Translations under genes and position numbers: made by a program
Shown here: one piece after another, positions 6,274 through 7,676 of the stretch
How positions within the stretch are numbered: the first letter of the stretch is position 1
Layout of the letters: each line of letters starts with the position of its first letter
Origin: an uncultured Pseudomonadota bacterium
Lineage (GTDB): Bacteria; Desulfobacterota_B; Binatia; UBA9968
Length of the DNA: 7,676 bases
Assembly (NCBI GenBank): GCA_946478635.1
Contig: CAMLCX010000220.1
Location: 1 to 7,676 of the forward strand
Direction: 5' to 3'
The notes under the pieces: model-generated
What the model saw: only the letters and a program-made list of their open reading frames with translations
Told to the model about the DNA's origin: nothing
The model's database searches: none

Positions 6274-6401
6274 CAAACCGCCCACAAAGAGTCATATGCT
6301 TCGTTGCGCTCAATCGCCGCTCGTCAACGTACCGCCGCGGTACGCCTCCTCGCGTCGATCCTTGGCGCGCCTCGCCTCTGAGATCTTTTTGAGCGGTTTG
6401 C
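6273..6401. repeat. 129-bp MITE-like long hairpin between ATPase and permease genes
   Basis: The terminal inverted repeats are 6273-6290 (GCAAACCGCCCACAAAGA) and 6384-6401 (whose reverse complement is GCAAACCGCTCAAAAAGA), matching in 16 of 18 bases, with the outer 9 perfect. The centre is a near-perfect palindrome, CGTACCGC-C-GCGGTACG (6328-6344). The parts between can be aligned as reverse complements with small gaps (for instance GCGCTCAATCG on the left against GCGCCAAGGATCG from the right), so the whole element can fold as one long imperfect hairpin. It contains GGCGCGCC (6364-6371) and a T5 run in the right arm. No open reading frame or transposase is present. The left end shares its first G with the TAG stop of the ATPase gene. 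It looks like a non-autonomous mobile or REP-type element. Confidence 0.75.
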
Positions 6402-6431
6402 AATGTTGCTGTTCAATCTCGAAGTAAAATT

Positions 6432-7592
6432 ATGGAGCTGTTGAAACTTCTTCTGCGCAACACGCTGCGTCATAAGCTGAGAAGCCTGCTGACAATCATC
6501 GGTGTCGGAGTGGCGGTGATGGCTTTCGCCCTGCTGCAAACGGTGGTTACTGCTTGGTACGCCGGAGTCGAGGCATCGGCGGCGAACCGGCTGATCACAC
6601 GGCATGCCGTGTCTTTCGTTTTTCCGCTGCCGCTGGCTTATCGCGACCGCATCGCGCAAGTGCCGGGAGTGAACAAGGTTACTTTCGCAGTTTGGTTTTC
6701 CGGCGTCTACATCGACAAGAACCAGTTTTTCGCCCGTCTCGCGGTCGATTCGGATACGTTCTTCGAAGTTTACCCGGAGTTTTTGATAGAGCGCGATCAG
6801 TTCGAGGCATTCAAGCGCGAGCGCAACGCCGCCATCATCGGCATCGAGATCGCCGAACGTTACAACCTCAAACTGGGCGATATTATGCAGATGGAAGGGG
6901 ATGTCTATCCCGGCCAGTGGGAATTTGTCGTTCGCGGTATTTACCACCCGCGCGATCAAACCACCGATCCGTCGTCGATGATGTTTCATTACAAATATGT
7001 CGACGAACGGGTGCGTCAAGAGATGCCGCAAAGATCCGGTGAGATCGGGTGGTACATTGTGCGGGTTGATGATCCCGATAGTTCGGCTCGGATCTCGCAG
7101 GATATCGACAATTTATTTGCCAATTCGCGGGCAGAAACCAAAACTGAAACCGAGCGCGCGTTCCAGCAAAGCTTCCTGTCCGCTGCCAGTGCGGTCATCA
7201 CGGCGATGAACATCATGTCCTTCGTGATCATCGGCATTATTTTGCTGGTCGTCGGCAATACCATGGTCATGTCGGCGCGCGAGCGCACCCATGAGTTCGC
7301 CGTGCTGAAAGCATTGGGCTTTTCCGGCCGCCAGTTGTTTCTATTGCTGAGCGGCGAGTCGATGATCCTGTCGATCTTTGGCAGCGCGCTGGGTCTGTTG
7401 GTGACCATTCCCGCTGTCGAGGGATTTCAAGGCGCGCTGCCGAAGGGTTGGTTTCCGGTGTTTTACATCAAGCCCGAGACGATCTTAATCGGCTGCACCG
7501 CCGGTTTCGCCGTCGGAATGATCGCATCGTTGATCCCGTTGCGCCGGGTTTTGACCACGCGCATCGTCGAGGGACTGCGCTACGTGGGGTAG
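6432..7592 (+). CDS. ABC exporter permease, FtsX/MacB fold (DevC-like size)
   Basis: A 386-residue inner-membrane protein. An amphipathic basic start (LLLRNTLRHKLRS) leads to TM1 at about 18-42. A large periplasmic MacB-PCD-type domain of some 215 residues follows (about 43-257, with the repeated 'IIGIEIAERYNLKLGD' element at 135-150). TM2 is about 260-280, then the conserved cytoplasmic coupling stretch ARERTHEFAVLKALGFSGRQ (282-301), TM3 about 303-328 and TM4 about 350-372, ending RRVLTTRIVEGLRYVG. This is the complete four-helix layout of FtsX/MacB permeases without a fused ATPase. With the two preceding genes it forms an adaptor-ATPase-permease exporter like MacAB or the cyanobacterial DevBCA type; the substrate is unknown. 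No good Shine-Dalgarno is seen before the ATG, only GAAG at 6421-6424. A 158-bp gap, mostly a hairpin element, separates it from the ATPase gene. Confidence 0.93.
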   Translation: MELLKLLLRNTLRHKLRSLLTIIGVGVAVMAFALLQTVVTAWYAGVEASAANRLITRHAVSFVFPLPLAYRDRIAQVPGVNKVTFAVWFSGVYIDKNQFFARLAVDSDTFFEVYPEFLIERDQFEAFKRERNAAIIGIEIAERYNLKLGDIMQMEGDVYPGQWEFVVRGIYHPRDQTTDPSSMMFHYKYVDERVRQEMPQRSGEIGWYIVRVDDPDSSARISQDIDNLFANSRAETKTETERAFQQSFLSAASAVITAMNIMSFVIIGIILLVVGNTMVMSARERTHEFAVLKALGFSGRQLFLLLSGESMILSIFGSALGLLVTIPAVEGFQGALPKGWFPVFYIKPETILIGCTAGFAVGMIASLIPLRRVLTTRIVEGLRYVG

Positions 7593-7676
7593 GAAGAAAG
7601 AGGATTTAACCGCAAAGAACTTAGCGCAGCAGAGCCGCAACCAAATGGGAAAGAGTTTTCACCACGAAGTGATTCA
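7593..7676. other. Non-coding tail after the exporter operon
   Basis: No reading frame or ribosome site begins here, and no intrinsic terminator is seen. The phrases ACCGCAAAGAAC (7609-7620) and CACCACGAAG (7660-7669) resemble the degenerate direct-repeat filler found between genes in many proteobacterial-type genomes, but only one copy of each is present before the edge. Confidence 0.35.

Noticed and set aside
6324..7031. 235-codon minus-strand open frame opposite the permease
   Set aside because: It is antisense to the well-supported permease, starts without a ribosome site and runs through the hairpin element; its sequence shows no domain.

Overview
This is a 7.7 kb stretch of ordinary bacterial chromosome, moderately to highly GC-rich by eye, with strong GGAGG-type ribosome sites on several genes and short intergenic gaps. 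The mix of a NitT/TauT-type substrate-binding protein, a pair of enol-lactonase-like alpha/beta hydrolases, small cupins, stray class I methyltransferases and a split MacAB-like exporter fits an uncultured soil or groundwater lineage of the broad deltaproteobacterial, Binatota, Methylomirabilota or Rokubacteria type. That placement is an inference from style and gene content, since there is no rRNA or marker gene here.

Left part (1-2231): the left edge cuts a minus-strand gene for a secreted ABC-transporter substrate-binding protein, of which the signal peptide and the first 54 or so mature residues are present. Divergent from it are two tandem paralogous alpha/beta hydrolases (389-1195 and 1422-2231). 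They align without a gap over 268 residues at about 61% identity by hand count. The gap between them holds a 77-bp imperfect palindrome (1258-1334) that looks like a dispersed REP/MITE-type repeat.

Middle (2232-4318): a minus-strand small cupin gene converges on the second hydrolase. A class I SAM-dependent methyltransferase on the plus strand is divergent from the cupin. A second, unrelated class I methyltransferase (trans-aconitate methyltransferase-like) lies on the minus strand and converges with the first. Between the two methyltransferase stop codons is a run of four 9-bp tandem repeats, GTTCAANNN.

Right part (4387-7592): a three-gene plus-strand cluster encodes a periplasmic adaptor (HlyD/MacA type), a MacB/LolD-type ATPase and an FtsX/MacB-fold permease. 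Together they would form an ABC-driven envelope-spanning exporter, with an outer-membrane TolC-like partner encoded elsewhere. The ATPase and permease genes are separated by a 129-bp long-hairpin element with 18-bp terminal inverted repeats (6273-6401) whose first base is the last base of the ATPase stop codon. The last 84 bases are non-coding.

I see no tRNA, rRNA, CRISPR array, transposase or phage gene, and no clear evidence of a new multi-gene system. The most notable items are the two hairpin elements, the acid-residue difference between the hydrolase paralogs, and the exporter operon split by the second hairpin.
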